Source of the DNA: Curvivirga sp965219885 | GTDB lineage: Bacteria; Pseudomonadota; Alphaproteobacteria; UBA8366; Aestuariispiraceae | Assembly (NCBI RefSeq): GCF_965219885.1 | Contig: NZ_CBDCOT010000009.1 | Span: 1,240,001-1,304,000 of the forward strand | Direction: 5' to 3' | DNA length: 64,000 nucleotides | Shown: one piece after another, positions 33,001 through 42,359 of the stretch | How positions within the stretch are numbered: the first letter of the stretch is position 1 | Layout: each line of letters starts with the position of its first letter | Translations under genes and position numbers: made by a program | Notes under the pieces: model-generated | What the model saw: the letters and a program-made list of their open reading frames with translations, nothing else | The model's database searches: none | What the model was told of the DNA's origin: nothing

Positions 33001-33774
33001 ATGCCTCTCATAATCATTATTCTTTGTGTTATTATTGCCTTGGTCAGCCCTTATGATCCCGTGCAACCGGATTTCTTAAGCCGATTGGCGTTACCTTCTT
33101 TTGTACATCCTTTGGGTACAGATCACTTAGGCAGGGATATGCTTAGCCGTATTGCCCATGGTGCCATTTATTCCCTTGGTCTCGCTTTTTTGATTGTATC
33201 GATTGGAGCTATCGTTGGTATAGCGCTTGGTATCGTTGCAGGCTACGCAGGCAAGAAACTTGATTATGTACTTATGCGTTTTACAGACAGTTTCTTTGCT
33301 TTCCCTGAAATCATAGCCGCGATTGCAATGGCAAGTATCTTGGGCCCTGGCACGCGTAATATGGTCATCGCATTAGCTCTTGTAAGTTGGATGAAGTTCG
33401 CCCGTCTTGCACGGACATTGACCGTAAACGTTTTAAACAAAGATTTTATTCTACAAGCAGAATTAAACGGCTTACCAAAATGGATGATTTTCAAGCGTCA
33501 TATTTTGCCAAATATCTTTATGAATCTTTTGGTTTTATGGACCAATGCATGGTCGCGTACCATTCTGACAATCTCTGGTTTGAGTTTTATTGGATTAGGC
33601 GTGCAGCCGCCAAACGCAGAATGGGGCGCTATGTTATTAGATGGTAAAAGCTATATGTTTACCCATCCATGGATCATGATTTTCCCCGGCATAGCGGTTT
33701 TAGTATCGGTATTATCTATCAATATTATGGGAGATCGCCTTCGCGATCGCCTAGATACATTAAGTTATAAATAA
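33001..33774 (+). CDS. ABC transporter permease (NikC/DppC-like)
   Basis: A 257-residue permease. HPLGTDHLGRDMLSRIAHG is the classic DppC/NikC motif after the first helix, and the coupling loop is AELNGLPKWMIFKRHILPN. The family usually has 270-300 residues; here the cytoplasmic N-terminus is very short and the first helix starts at residue 2. An in-frame TGA at 32965 and the lack of starts after it support ATG 33001. Confidence 0.9.
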   Translation: MPLIIIILCVIIALVSPYDPVQPDFLSRLALPSFVHPLGTDHLGRDMLSRIAHGAIYSLGLAFLIVSIGAIVGIALGIVAGYAGKKLDYVLMRFTDSFFAFPEIIAAIAMASILGPGTRNMVIALALVSWMKFARLARTLTVNVLNKDFILQAELNGLPKWMIFKRHILPNIFMNLLVLWTNAWSRTILTISGLSFIGLGVQPPNAEWGAMLLDGKSYMFTHPWIMIFPGIAVLVSVLSINIMGDRLRDRLDTLSYK

Positions 33775-33789
33775 GTATTTGAGATTATC

Positions 33790-34692
33790 ATGCAAAACGA
33801 TTTTTACGGAATTATCTTACGTATCGGTGCTACTTTCTTCTTCACGTTGATGGTGATTTTTATCAAGATTTTAGCTGAAGATTATCCTGTTGGTCAGACC
33901 GTATTTTTTAGAAGTGCTTTTGCAATGATCCCATTGGTGATGATGCTTGTTATTATGGGAGATTTTCCATCTGGGCTAAAAACCAAGCGGCCGGGCGGAC
34001 ATATACTAAGGTGTCTTTTAGGATGTGTGGCAATGTTTGCATCATTTGCCAGCTTAAAATACTTACCGCTTTCTCACGCATCTATTCTGGGCTATTTAGC
34101 GCCGATTTTAGCTATTCTACTAGCTCGTGCATTGTTAAAAGAAAACGTCACTTTCACTCGTTGGATTGGTGTTCTCACCGGCTTTTCTGGTGTGGTTGTT
34201 TTAATTCTTCCAAATATTAATCTTGTGACTATCGATCATCTCTACATGTTGGGCGTAGGACTGGCATTAGCGATGGCTATCTTCACGGCAGGCGCGAAAA
34301 TTCAGATACGTAGTTTAGCATTATCAGAAAATGCCGGGGCAATTGCTTTTTATTTTGCTTTAACTTGTGCTATCGCAGGCTTGATTACATTACCGTTTGG
34401 TTGGGTCATACCAAATTCTGTCGATCTACTTTATTTGATTGGATCTGGCATTGCTGGCGGTATTGCCCATATTATGATGACTTTAGGCTACAAATATTCT
34501 GATGTGTCTAAACTGGCAGCGTTTGAATATTTATCCCTTTTCTTTGCAGTGATTGCAGATCTAGTAATCTTTAACATTATTCCGTCTTATGCCTTTTACC
34601 CTTCAGCAGCTCTGATCTTAATTGGATCAATAATAGCAGCGTTTAAAGATGATAAGTTTAGATTAATGAGAGTTAAGTTTAGGGCAAACTAA
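33790..34692 (+). CDS. EamA/DMT-family transporter (possible metallophore exporter)
   Basis: A 300-residue protein with ten predicted helices in two EamA repeats. SHASILGYLAPILAILLARALLKE in the first half is the typical DMT signature region. It begins 15 bp after the permease gene and is part of the same operon. EamA proteins export amino acids, metabolites and, in Pseudomonas CntI, the opine metallophore pseudopaline. Joined to a Nik/Cnt-type importer under metal-linked control, a metallophore or metal-ligand exporter is a fair guess; an amino-acid exporter is the alternative. Confidence 0.88.
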   Translation: MQNDFYGIILRIGATFFFTLMVIFIKILAEDYPVGQTVFFRSAFAMIPLVMMLVIMGDFPSGLKTKRPGGHILRCLLGCVAMFASFASLKYLPLSHASILGYLAPILAILLARALLKENVTFTRWIGVLTGFSGVVVLILPNINLVTIDHLYMLGVGLALAMAIFTAGAKIQIRSLALSENAGAIAFYFALTCAIAGLITLPFGWVIPNSVDLLYLIGSGIAGGIAHIMMTLGYKYSDVSKLAAFEYLSLFFAVIADLVIFNIIPSYAFYPSAALILIGSIIAAFKDDKFRLMRVKFRAN

Positions 34693-34745
34693 CAGATTTA
34701 GTTTTGTTTTTAACAGGAAATAGAAGACATTATAATCTATCATAA

Positions 34746-34784
34746 AAAACGCGAACCCATATTTTAAGGATTCGCGTTTTATGT
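34746..34784 (+). terminator. Terminator-like hairpin after the EamA gene
   Basis: AAAACGCGAA pairs with TTCGCGTTTT as a 10-bp stem, extended by CC/GG inside. The T-run overlaps the stem base. It is also the left end of the dispersed repeat. Confidence 0.65.
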
Positions 34785-34925
34785 GTCATTCCATTCTCAT
34801 TTTATGAGTCACTTCACACAACAATTGTAAAGTGACACATAACTTGCGAACAGGTTTACCAGAAACATTACGTTTTTTACAATTTGTGACACATAAAATG
34901 CGAACGTTTTGACTCATATCTTGAG
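34746..34925. repeat. Dispersed intergenic repeat, longest copy
   Basis: A block of short words in both orientations: GCGTTTTATGTGTCA, CTCATTTTATGAGTCAC, then GTGACACATAACTTGCG, GTGACACATAAAATGCGAAC and GACTCAT. The first ~54 bases (34759-34812) recur almost exactly at 52736-52790, and a degenerate copy lies at 18425-18545. No gene is inside. Multiple terminal-type words in both directions suggest a mobile-element end or a miniature element; IS21-like ends are one candidate. Confidence 0.6.
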
Positions 34926-35037
34926 AATTTTTGAAATAAGCCCGTTAAAAATAGGCGAAGCAATTTATTCTAGATTTAGGAATATTTATACTAGGGGATG
35001 TGGGCAGCTTTAATAATAAGGTTGTCTAATTTTTTTG

Positions 35038-35232
35038 ATGAGAACTGAGGCTTCAATATTTTCTAATACTACAGATCAGTCTATTGTAAATAAGCTGAAT
35101 GCTATTTCTATTGAAGATCAAGATTACTGGTCGTTCAAAGGCCGTTCAAAACTTACTCAATGTCATGCTTTGATGCAGTATCCAGCAAGATTTAGAAAGT
35201 TAAACTGTCATCGAGAGATGATAACAGTCTAA
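35038..35232 (+). pseudogene. Possible N-terminal remnant of a DNA methyltransferase
   Basis: A 64-residue frame. The stretch DYWSFKGRSK...CHALMQYPA resembles the segment near the N-terminus of some site-specific DNA methyltransferases (pattern YW.F+....H...QYPA), as remembered. The frame then ends without the rest of such an enzyme, and no continuing frame was found downstream. It lies beside the dispersed repeat. It may instead be a small unrelated gene. Confidence 0.3.
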
Positions 35233-35278
35233 CTCGTTTTTTTATATTTAGGGTAAGGTTATGTTTTAATATCTATCA

Positions 35279-38200
35279 TCAGCGAAATTTTTTGATGAAG
35301 TAAAACCTTTTAATTGATTTCAAATCGTCAAACACCATGTATAGGCATGGAACAAGTATCAGGATAATAGCTGTTGAAAACAGCACACCAAAGCCAAGAG
35401 AGATGGCCATTGGGATAAGATATTGTGCCTGTAATGATGTTTCTAGCAAGATCGGTGTTAATCCGCCAAATGTGGTTAATGTTGTTAGCACAATGGGACG
35501 AAAGCGTCTTAGTCCAGATTGGCTGATGGCTTCATAGGCTGTAATTTCATCTCCCATTTCCGCACGTAAACGGTTAGCATAATCGGTCATGATCAAGGAT
35601 GCGTTTAAGACTACGCCTGAAAGGGCCACGACACCCATCATGGAAATGATCGAAATATCATAACCCATTATAATATGCCCGATCACAGCACCTATTGCCC
35701 CAAAAGGAATAGCACTTAATACGATGAAGGGCTGGGAATAGTTTCTAAATGCAACCGCCAGTAAGGCATAAATGACAATCATAGCCAGTCCAAAATATTT
35801 CCATAATGCATTCATGGATTTCTGCATTTCAGCATTTGAGCCTTCAAAGCTCCATGATAATCCCGGATAATCGGCACGTAACTGGGGTAGAATATCGTTA
35901 TTTAAACTGTTAACAATTTGTGTAATTTCACGCTTTGGTTCGACATCTGTTGATACATTGACAATACGCTTACCATTGCGACGTGTGATCGATGAAAATG
36001 CTTCGGTATAGGTCAGCTCTGTTACTTCAAATAGAGGTACTTCTGATCCAAGTGGTGTTTGAATAATGAAATTTTCTAAATAAGATAGATCATTCCGTTC
36101 TGACTCAGGTAGTTTTACGCGAATTTCTGTTTCGCTATTACTGCGAAGTTGACGTATGGCAAGCAAGCCAAAGAATGCACCTCTAAGCTGCTGTCCAACA
36201 TACTCCGGGGTAAGCCCTAATGCACTTCCCTCTGGCAATAAACGGAAATCAATCCGTTTTTTGCCTTTGTCAAAATTGTCGCCAATATCAGAGGTGTTTG
36301 AGAACTTTTTCAATTCTTCAACAAGGCGTTGACTGGCTTTTTCTAGGACATTGATATCACTATGGCTGAGATCCACGCTAATATCTGCACGCCAGCCACC
36401 CGGGCCGCGCTCAGCCTCAAAATTGATTTGATCAACACCGTGGATATCGCCGATCTCGTCACGCCAAAGTTCGATCACATCTTTTGCGCTCATATCTCGT
36501 TCATTGGGGGGGCGCATAACAATTTCAACATCAATTGAATCTTGTCCGCGTACATTTGTTTTTATACCTTCTGCGACCTCATGTAAGTTATGTTCGTCAT
36601 ACATGCGCTTTGTTGCTTCGGTTAATTTTAAAGCCATGCGTCCGGCTTGGGCAGGCGTTGTACCAACAGGCATCGATATACCAGCTTCAATTTCATCTGC
36701 GGAAACTTCTGGCATATTGATTATTCCCATATGTGCGCTAGTCGCATAATTACCAATAACAATAAGGAATGCTAAAGCAGCAGTAATTGTGATGTAACGA
36801 TTACGCAGGAATATCTCTAAAAATTTTTTATAGGGACCATACACAAAACGATCAAAACGGTTGGAGAAATTCATTTGAATTTGTTTGATTGAACGTAAAA
36901 GTAAATTTTTGTTTTCACCTTTTTTTACATGGCCTAAATGTGCAGGAAGAATAAAAAGGGCCTCAAATAAAGACAGTGTCAGTACAGTTATGACAACAAC
37001 AGGTAATGGCCACCAGAATAAACCAGTTTCCCCCGGAATAAACAGCAAGGGTACAAAGGCAATAAGTGTTGTGAGGATAGAAAAGATAACCGGCATTGCC
37101 ACTTGTTTTGTGCCGATAATCGCAGCTTTCATTGGGTCATTATGTTTTTTGCGTTCTTCAAATACATTTTCCCCAATCACAATAGCATCATCGACCACAA
37201 GACCGAGTGCCACTAAAAATCCAAATAATGAAACCATATTAATGGTGACACCCACAGGCGGTAGAAACAACACAGACCCCACATATGAAATTGTCATACC
37301 CATCATCACCCAAAAACCTAATTTTGCGGCAAGGAAGAGGGACAAGATAAGCAACACAATCACAATCGAAGATGTACCATTTTCTAAAATTAGATTCAGT
37401 CGTTCCCGGAAATCTTGTGCATTATTACTATCAATACGCCATTCCACACCCGGTGGGGATGTTGTTTCAAATTCGGTCATAATGTCCATGACCGCTTGTT
37501 CAATATCTAGGGGGGATTCACTGCCAGTTCTGAAAATTGAAAGTTCCACCGATGGCATGCCGTTAAAGCGGGAATGAAAATTACCTTCAATAAAACCGTC
37601 TTTGATTGTTGCAAGATCACCTAATTGTATAATGCCACCATCTTGATCAGCGATGATGTAGATGTTTCGTAATTCTTGAGCCCATATTTTACGCTCATTC
37701 ATACGTAACAATATTTCCCCATCATATGTTCTTACCGCACCAGCTGGAATGTCTTGAGAAGACTGACTAATGACTTGCGATACATCTTGAAGCGTTAATC
37801 CATATTGGCGCAATGTATCATTACTGATTTCAACATGCGTAATATATTCTGGCACACGTTGCAGTTCTACTTGTGTAATATTGGGGTCACTTAAAAAACG
37901 ATCTCGTAAACCTTCTGCAATGTTTCGAAGTGTCCATTCATCAACAGGGCCAAATAGACCAACTTGCATTGCCTCTGTACGTTTTGCTTGTAGTTTTACT
38001 TCTGGTTCTTCTGCATCATTTGGGAATGTTTGGATACGTGCAATGGCTTGGTCGATATTTTGAAATGCTTGCATATGGTCAATAGTTGAGACCAGTTCAA
38101 TTTGAATAGAGCCACTACCTTCTTTGGCTTCTGATGTGATGTCACGAATTCCCTCTAACCCACGTATCGCTTCTTCCACGGGTTGCAAGACACCTGTTTC

Positions 38201-38404
38201 TACTTCACTTGGTGCTGCACCAGGGTAACCCACATCCACAGTGACAATATCTAGTTGGAATTGAGGGTGAACTTCTTTTTGAATTTGTAAAGCTGTTACA
38301 ATTCCGCCAATCAGTAAAATTACCATTAAAAGATTGGCTGCAACGGGGTTCTTTGCCATCCATGCAATGGGACCACGGTCATAGTTTTTGTATGATATGT
38401 TCAT
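35279..38404 (-). CDS. RND efflux pump inner-membrane subunit (AcrB/HAE1-like)
   Basis: A 1041-residue, 12-helix RND transporter of the usual length. The proton-relay aspartate pair is in GLVVDDAIVIGENVFEE of helix 4. The N-terminal helix and the porter-domain segment GYPGAAPSEVETGV are typical, and the second repeat has ALSGVVLNASLIMTDYANRL where many family members have NGI.L. It uses the proton gradient to expel drugs, dyes or other amphiphiles through the outer-membrane factor. It is the last gene of a five-gene minus-strand operon headed by its own two-component system. The substrate is unknown. Confidence 0.95.
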   Translation of the reverse strand: MNISYKNYDRGPIAWMAKNPVAANLLMVILLIGGIVTALQIQKEVHPQFQLDIVTVDVGYPGAAPSEVETGVLQPVEEAIRGLEGIRDITSEAKEGSGSIQIELVSTIDHMQAFQNIDQAIARIQTFPNDAEEPEVKLQAKRTEAMQVGLFGPVDEWTLRNIAEGLRDRFLSDPNITQVELQRVPEYITHVEISNDTLRQYGLTLQDVSQVISQSSQDIPAGAVRTYDGEILLRMNERKIWAQELRNIYIIADQDGGIIQLGDLATIKDGFIEGNFHSRFNGMPSVELSIFRTGSESPLDIEQAVMDIMTEFETTSPPGVEWRIDSNNAQDFRERLNLILENGTSSIVIVLLILSLFLAAKLGFWVMMGMTISYVGSVLFLPPVGVTINMVSLFGFLVALGLVVDDAIVIGENVFEERKKHNDPMKAAIIGTKQVAMPVIFSILTTLIAFVPLLFIPGETGLFWWPLPVVVITVLTLSLFEALFILPAHLGHVKKGENKNLLLRSIKQIQMNFSNRFDRFVYGPYKKFLEIFLRNRYITITAALAFLIVIGNYATSAHMGIINMPEVSADEIEAGISMPVGTTPAQAGRMALKLTEATKRMYDEHNLHEVAEGIKTNVRGQDSIDVEIVMRPPNERDMSAKDVIELWRDEIGDIHGVDQINFEAERGPGGWRADISVDLSHSDINVLEKASQRLVEELKKFSNTSDIGDNFDKGKKRIDFRLLPEGSALGLTPEYVGQQLRGAFFGLLAIRQLRSNSETEIRVKLPESERNDLSYLENFIIQTPLGSEVPLFEVTELTYTEAFSSITRRNGKRIVNVSTDVEPKREITQIVNSLNNDILPQLRADYPGLSWSFEGSNAEMQKSMNALWKYFGLAMIVIYALLAVAFRNYSQPFIVLSAIPFGAIGAVIGHIIMGYDISIISMMGVVALSGVVLNASLIMTDYANRLRAEMGDEITAYEAISQSGLRRFRPIVLTTLTTFGGLTPILLETSLQAQYLIPMAISLGFGVLFSTAIILILVPCLYMVFDDLKSIKRFYFIKKFR

Positions 38405-38419
38405 TTCAAATGATCTTTA

Positions 38420-39601
38420 CTATTGTATTTCCGTACGCAAGGCCATGCCTTCAGCAACTGTTGCCAAACTGCTTGTTATCAACAGATCATTATCGTTAAT
38501 CCCCTTGGATATATAGGCATATTCCTTATCTTTCATCACAACTGTGGCTTGGGAAATGTGCAACTTATTGTCTCTGTTCAACCAGACTGTATTGCCTTCG
38601 CGTAAGTAATCACGCTTAATACGAAAAACGTTTTTTAATAGCTTGCCTTCAATTTCAGTTTGCACAATGGAATCAACTAAAATGGGCTGCTTGTTGCGTT
38701 TTTGTATGGCAAGAGGGTCTTTGACAGAAACCAGCACTCGTGCAAGTCGTGTTGTTTGATCAAGGGCGCCAATCAAGCGAACAACATTGCCTTCACGCAC
38801 AGCGTTTTCAGGCCATGCCTTAGGGCTCTTAATAATAACGCGTGCGCCTTGATTGTTGCCTTGCGGGAATGTGAGATGCTGTAGTTGGGAAACAGGTACG
38901 GCAACAATCACCCAATATTCATCGATACCAACCAAGCGAGCAATTTGCGTGTTTGTATTGATTTGAGACCCGATATTCACATTACGTGTGATAATTTGCG
39001 CAGCAAACGGGGTTTTCACCGATGCACGTTCAAGCTCCATTCGGGCTTGTTCAAAAGAAGCTTTAGCAGAATGAACTGCGGCTTTTGCAGCTTGCATCTG
39101 GGGCTCTCGGAGGACTAGAGCCTTATTTTTACCAATGAGTTGCTTATTAATTAATGCATATTCTTTTTTCGCAACTTCATATTTTCCACTTTCAATATCA
39201 AGTGCCGCTTTTGCTTGCTGTAATGCACTTTCCATTTGTTGCATGTTGTTTCTGTAATCGGCAGGGTCAATTTGCAACAGAATATCCCCAGATTTTACAA
39301 TATTTCCTGGAATGAAGCTTTCTGAAATCTTTGTGATTTGTCCACTTACCCGTGGGTTTAAAATAATATCCTGTGCTGCTTGTACATTTCCTAATCCTTG
39401 TATCATAGGCGCGAAGTCACCTTTTTTAAGATGCTCGATTTCAATCAGCATGGCCGTTTTTTTAACCGCGTCCTCTTGTTCAACAGAAGGTTCAGTTGAG
39501 TTGATCCAAAAAATTAAAACTGTGGAAATCGCCAAAATTCCTAAAATCATGATGAAGGCAAGGATTCTATTTGGTGATTTTTGTATCTGTCCCTGTGACA
39601 T
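38420..39601 (-). CDS. RND efflux periplasmic adaptor (membrane fusion protein)
   Basis: A 393-residue adaptor. One N-terminal membrane anchor (about 13-33) is followed by a lipoyl/beta-barrel region (GLGNVQAAQDIILNPRVSGQI), an alpha-hairpin with Gln/Ala-rich coiled coil (about 120-200) and a second lipoyl half (VKTPFAAQIITRNVNIGSQI). It bridges the RND pump and the outer-membrane channel. It is separated from the outer-membrane gene by 2 bp and from the pump by 15 bp. Confidence 0.93.
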   Translation of the reverse strand: MSQGQIQKSPNRILAFIMILGILAISTVLIFWINSTEPSVEQEDAVKKTAMLIEIEHLKKGDFAPMIQGLGNVQAAQDIILNPRVSGQITKISESFIPGNIVKSGDILLQIDPADYRNNMQQMESALQQAKAALDIESGKYEVAKKEYALINKQLIGKNKALVLREPQMQAAKAAVHSAKASFEQARMELERASVKTPFAAQIITRNVNIGSQINTNTQIARLVGIDEYWVIVAVPVSQLQHLTFPQGNNQGARVIIKSPKAWPENAVREGNVVRLIGALDQTTRLARVLVSVKDPLAIQKRNKQPILVDSIVQTEIEGKLLKNVFRIKRDYLREGNTVWLNRDNKLHISQATVVMKDKEYAYISKGINDNDLLITSSLATVAEGMALRTEIQ

Positions 39602-39603
39602 GA

Positions 39604-41013
39604 TTATTGGTCCTCTTTCATTATATTTTCGCGTGGCGTTTCAAAACCACTGGCTAGAGCGCGACACAGAGAAATGCGAAATTCCATGAGATTACGACGT
39701 GCGAGAATTAAGTCACGTTCAAGCGATTGCCACTCTATTTGAGCACTTAGGACTGATAAAAATTCATTCGCACCATTTAAAAACCCAAGCAGCACTTGGT
39801 CATAAGATTCTTCTGCAAGGGCTAATCGTTCTTCTAAATTTTGAATGCGTTCTTGTTGTTTTTTCTCTTGAATAAGGGCGTCTTCCACTTCTTGAAAAGC
39901 CAGTAAAACTGTTTGTGCATAAGTCGCCACGAGTTCACTGCGTAAAGCTTCTCTATTGGATATTTCGGCACGTCGCTGACCGCCATCAAATAAGGGTGCT
40001 GTAATCCCGCTTACAAGCGTAGTGATCCAATTTGAAAAAAGAGCCCCTGCTGTTGCTGCTTCTGAAATATAGGAGGCTGATAAGGTAATCTGGGGGTATT
40101 GGTTATGGATGGCAGCAGCTAAATCTTTATCTGCCACTTGAATCTCCAGATAGGCTTGTTCCACATCAGGACGACGTTTTATAAGGGAGGAAGAGATACC
40201 AATGCTTTCTATATTCGCAAGTGTTGGTAATACTTCACTAACCGTATAAGCAGCGTTTTGAGGCATTTCCCCACGCAGAACAGCCAATTGATGGTTCAGC
40301 GTTTTAATATCGGTCTCAATATTGATTTTTTCTGCAATAACAGCCTTGTTTAAAAGTTCTTGGCGCAAGACATCTTCGCGTCGGTTTTGCCCTGTCTCAA
40401 AGCGTGCTGTTAAAATTTCCAGCGTTTTATCATTTGTCTGTATTTGTTTTTCTAGAAGCTTATTTTGATTATGTGCCTCTACAATTTGACTCCACACAGT
40501 TGCGATATTGGCAGACAATGACAATGCCGCGGTACGATATGATTTTTCATTTGCCAAGGCACGCAGGTCTTCCGCTGCGGATTCTGCACGGATACGCCCC
40601 CAAAGGTCGACTTCATAAGAGGCTGAACCACCGAAGGTAAATTGATTAGTTCTTTGTCCACTATCAATTTTATGGGATGTGCCACCATCAATATTTAAGC
40701 TTGGGTATAGGCCGGAAGAAGCTTTGCTAGCTAAAGCTTGTGCAGCATTAAACCGTTCCCATGCAGCGGTTAAAGTGAAGTTCTGATTTAAAGCCGTTTC
40801 TATATGCGCATTCAGGTTTTCATCCTGAAAAGCATGCCACCATAAGTCTGGTAATACCTCTATGCCGTTTTGTAGCTCAACTTCACTTATTTCGTTTTCC
40901 CACGGTAATTTATAGCCTTTATATGTAGCGCAACCTGATAAAAGCGTGATGATTATAGTATAGGAAAATACGTTTTTTATCATCTTGATATATAGTGATG
41001 AGTTATTTTTCAC
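39604..41013 (-). CDS. RND efflux outer-membrane lipoprotein (NodT/OprM family)
   Basis: A 469-residue outer-membrane factor. The signal sequence ends in a lipobox, TLLSGC, so it is lipid-anchored at the cysteine. The duplicated TolC-like repeats are visible: LPDLWWHAFQDENLNAHIET, FNAAQALASKASSGLYPSL, RRPDVEQAYLEIQVADKDLA and QTVLLAFQEVEDALIQ. The frame opens with GTG 41013, overlapping the sensor stop as GTGA; Met11 is an alternative. It is the channel of the tripartite pump. Confidence 0.93.
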   Translation of the reverse strand: MKNNSSLYIKMIKNVFSYTIIITLLSGCATYKGYKLPWENEISEVELQNGIEVLPDLWWHAFQDENLNAHIETALNQNFTLTAAWERFNAAQALASKASSGLYPSLNIDGGTSHKIDSGQRTNQFTFGGSASYEVDLWGRIRAESAAEDLRALANEKSYRTAALSLSANIATVWSQIVEAHNQNKLLEKQIQTNDKTLEILTARFETGQNRREDVLRQELLNKAVIAEKINIETDIKTLNHQLAVLRGEMPQNAAYTVSEVLPTLANIESIGISSSLIKRRPDVEQAYLEIQVADKDLAAAIHNQYPQITLSASYISEAATAGALFSNWITTLVSGITAPLFDGGQRRAEISNREALRSELVATYAQTVLLAFQEVEDALIQEKKQQERIQNLEERLALAEESYDQVLLGFLNGANEFLSVLSAQIEWQSLERDLILARRNLMEFRISLCRALASGFETPRENIMKEDQ

Positions 41014-42356
41014 GGCTTTAAGCTCTTGTCTTTATTTAAAAATAAAATGGATATGCGAAACATGTTGTCTTCTGTTGTATCAATATCCATGGACCAATTG
41101 AGGCGTTCACAAATACGTTCAACAATTTTTAAACCGATACCAATTTGATCGTTATTCGTCGTCGCTACTGTCTCGTTGGAAATTTCAATCTTATGACTGT
41201 CACCAGAGATATAAATTGTGTTTCCGGTCCTATGTTGTAGGGCATTACGGATAAGGTTATGGATCACGACACTCAAATATTCTATTGGCGCGGTGACAGC
41301 TGCTTGATCATCAATATTGATCTTGATTGAAACGTTATCGCTAGCTTTCAAGAAGCGATTTTTTTCAAATGCTTCGTGACATATTGGTACTAAGGCACAA
41401 GGCTTTTGGTTATCAAAATTACATTCTTCACGACCTAAAAGAAGGAAGGATTCTATGAGCTGAGCCATATCTTTATTTGAGCGTTCAATACGGCCTAATG
41501 TTGTTTTTATTTTGGAATAATCTTTTGTCTGCAAGAGTTCTTCAATGACTTCTAATGCGGCCTGACTATTGGCAACCGGGGTGCGTAATTCATGACTGGC
41601 ATCACGGGTAAAGGCCTTTTCCCGCTCAATAAACTCGTTTATTCTATTAAGGAAGTGATCAATACGATGAGCAAGAAAGCCGACTTCATCTTGATAAAAT
41701 GTGTTTTTGTTTAAATTACTTTTTTGCCCTGTTGCTTGCAGGTCAACTTCTTTAGTCAATCGCTTTAAGGGCGAAACAACACGCCGTGATAAAAATATAC
41801 CAGCGACAACGGCACATCCCATTATGAGCAGAATGCTTACGCTAAATAGTGTCAGTGTTTTTTGTACTGAATTCGTTGAGTAACGATTGAAATCAGAGAC
41901 ATCTACAAAGTAATAGAGATGCTCCTTATCTAAGGGTGCTTTTAAAATATGATAGGATTCATTTTCAGATCCAAGTTCATAATTTTCATAACCTTCTTCA
42001 GATATAAAAGGGACTGGACCTTCAAGATCAATCTCGTTGAGGGATGCTGCTGCTGCAATTTCTTTTCGAGCAAAAGGTGCGGTCATCTGTGAGGCAAGAT
42101 GTGCTAATGCTTGCTTCTCAGTTCCAATGAGAAGTTTTTCGTTTGAATTTTTTAAATGACTATCAAAGGCATCTTTATTCTCATGATATAGTGATATCAA
42201 TTGAGTCATATGTTGATTTAGATGCCAGATGAATAATTCATCATCGTTGATTTTTAAGCTGAATGTTAAAACATACCCAAACAATAAATTGGTTATTAGT
42301 GCTAAAACACAGCACATTAAAACAATTCTGAAACGTAAGCTTTGTAGTATATGCAT
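41010..42356 (-). CDS. Sensor histidine kinase of the RND operon
   Basis: A 448-residue kinase. Two membrane helices (about 8-30 and 158-185) flank a periplasmic sensor of about 125 residues. A HAMP domain follows, then the H-box RDASHELRTPVANSQAA (His about residue 255). The ATPase domain has the N-box VIHNLIRNALQHR and the G-box NDQIGIGLKIVERI. It should phosphorylate the response regulator encoded 3 bp upstream. The periplasmic domain lacks any motif that reveals the signal; an envelope stress or pump substrate is likely. Confidence 0.93.
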   Translation of the reverse strand: MHILQSLRFRIVLMCCVLALITNLLFGYVLTFSLKINDDELFIWHLNQHMTQLISLYHENKDAFDSHLKNSNEKLLIGTEKQALAHLASQMTAPFARKEIAAAASLNEIDLEGPVPFISEEGYENYELGSENESYHILKAPLDKEHLYYFVDVSDFNRYSTNSVQKTLTLFSVSILLIMGCAVVAGIFLSRRVVSPLKRLTKEVDLQATGQKSNLNKNTFYQDEVGFLAHRIDHFLNRINEFIEREKAFTRDASHELRTPVANSQAALEVIEELLQTKDYSKIKTTLGRIERSNKDMAQLIESFLLLGREECNFDNQKPCALVPICHEAFEKNRFLKASDNVSIKINIDDQAAVTAPIEYLSVVIHNLIRNALQHRTGNTIYISGDSHKIEISNETVATTNNDQIGIGLKIVERICERLNWSMDIDTTEDNMFRISILFLNKDKSLKP

Positions 42357-42359
42357 GGG

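Larger units (their letters stand above)
34693..35037. other. 345-bp intergenic region after the metal-transport operon
   Basis: It holds the operon terminator (34746-34784) and the longest copy of a dispersed repeat (34746-34925), both listed separately. The remainder (34926-35037) shows no gene or clear site. Confidence 0.6.

Noticed and set aside
36885..37577. 230-codon frame opposite the RND pump gene
   Set aside because: It lies wholly antisense to a well-conserved coding region and its product has no recognisable domain; a codon-pattern shadow.
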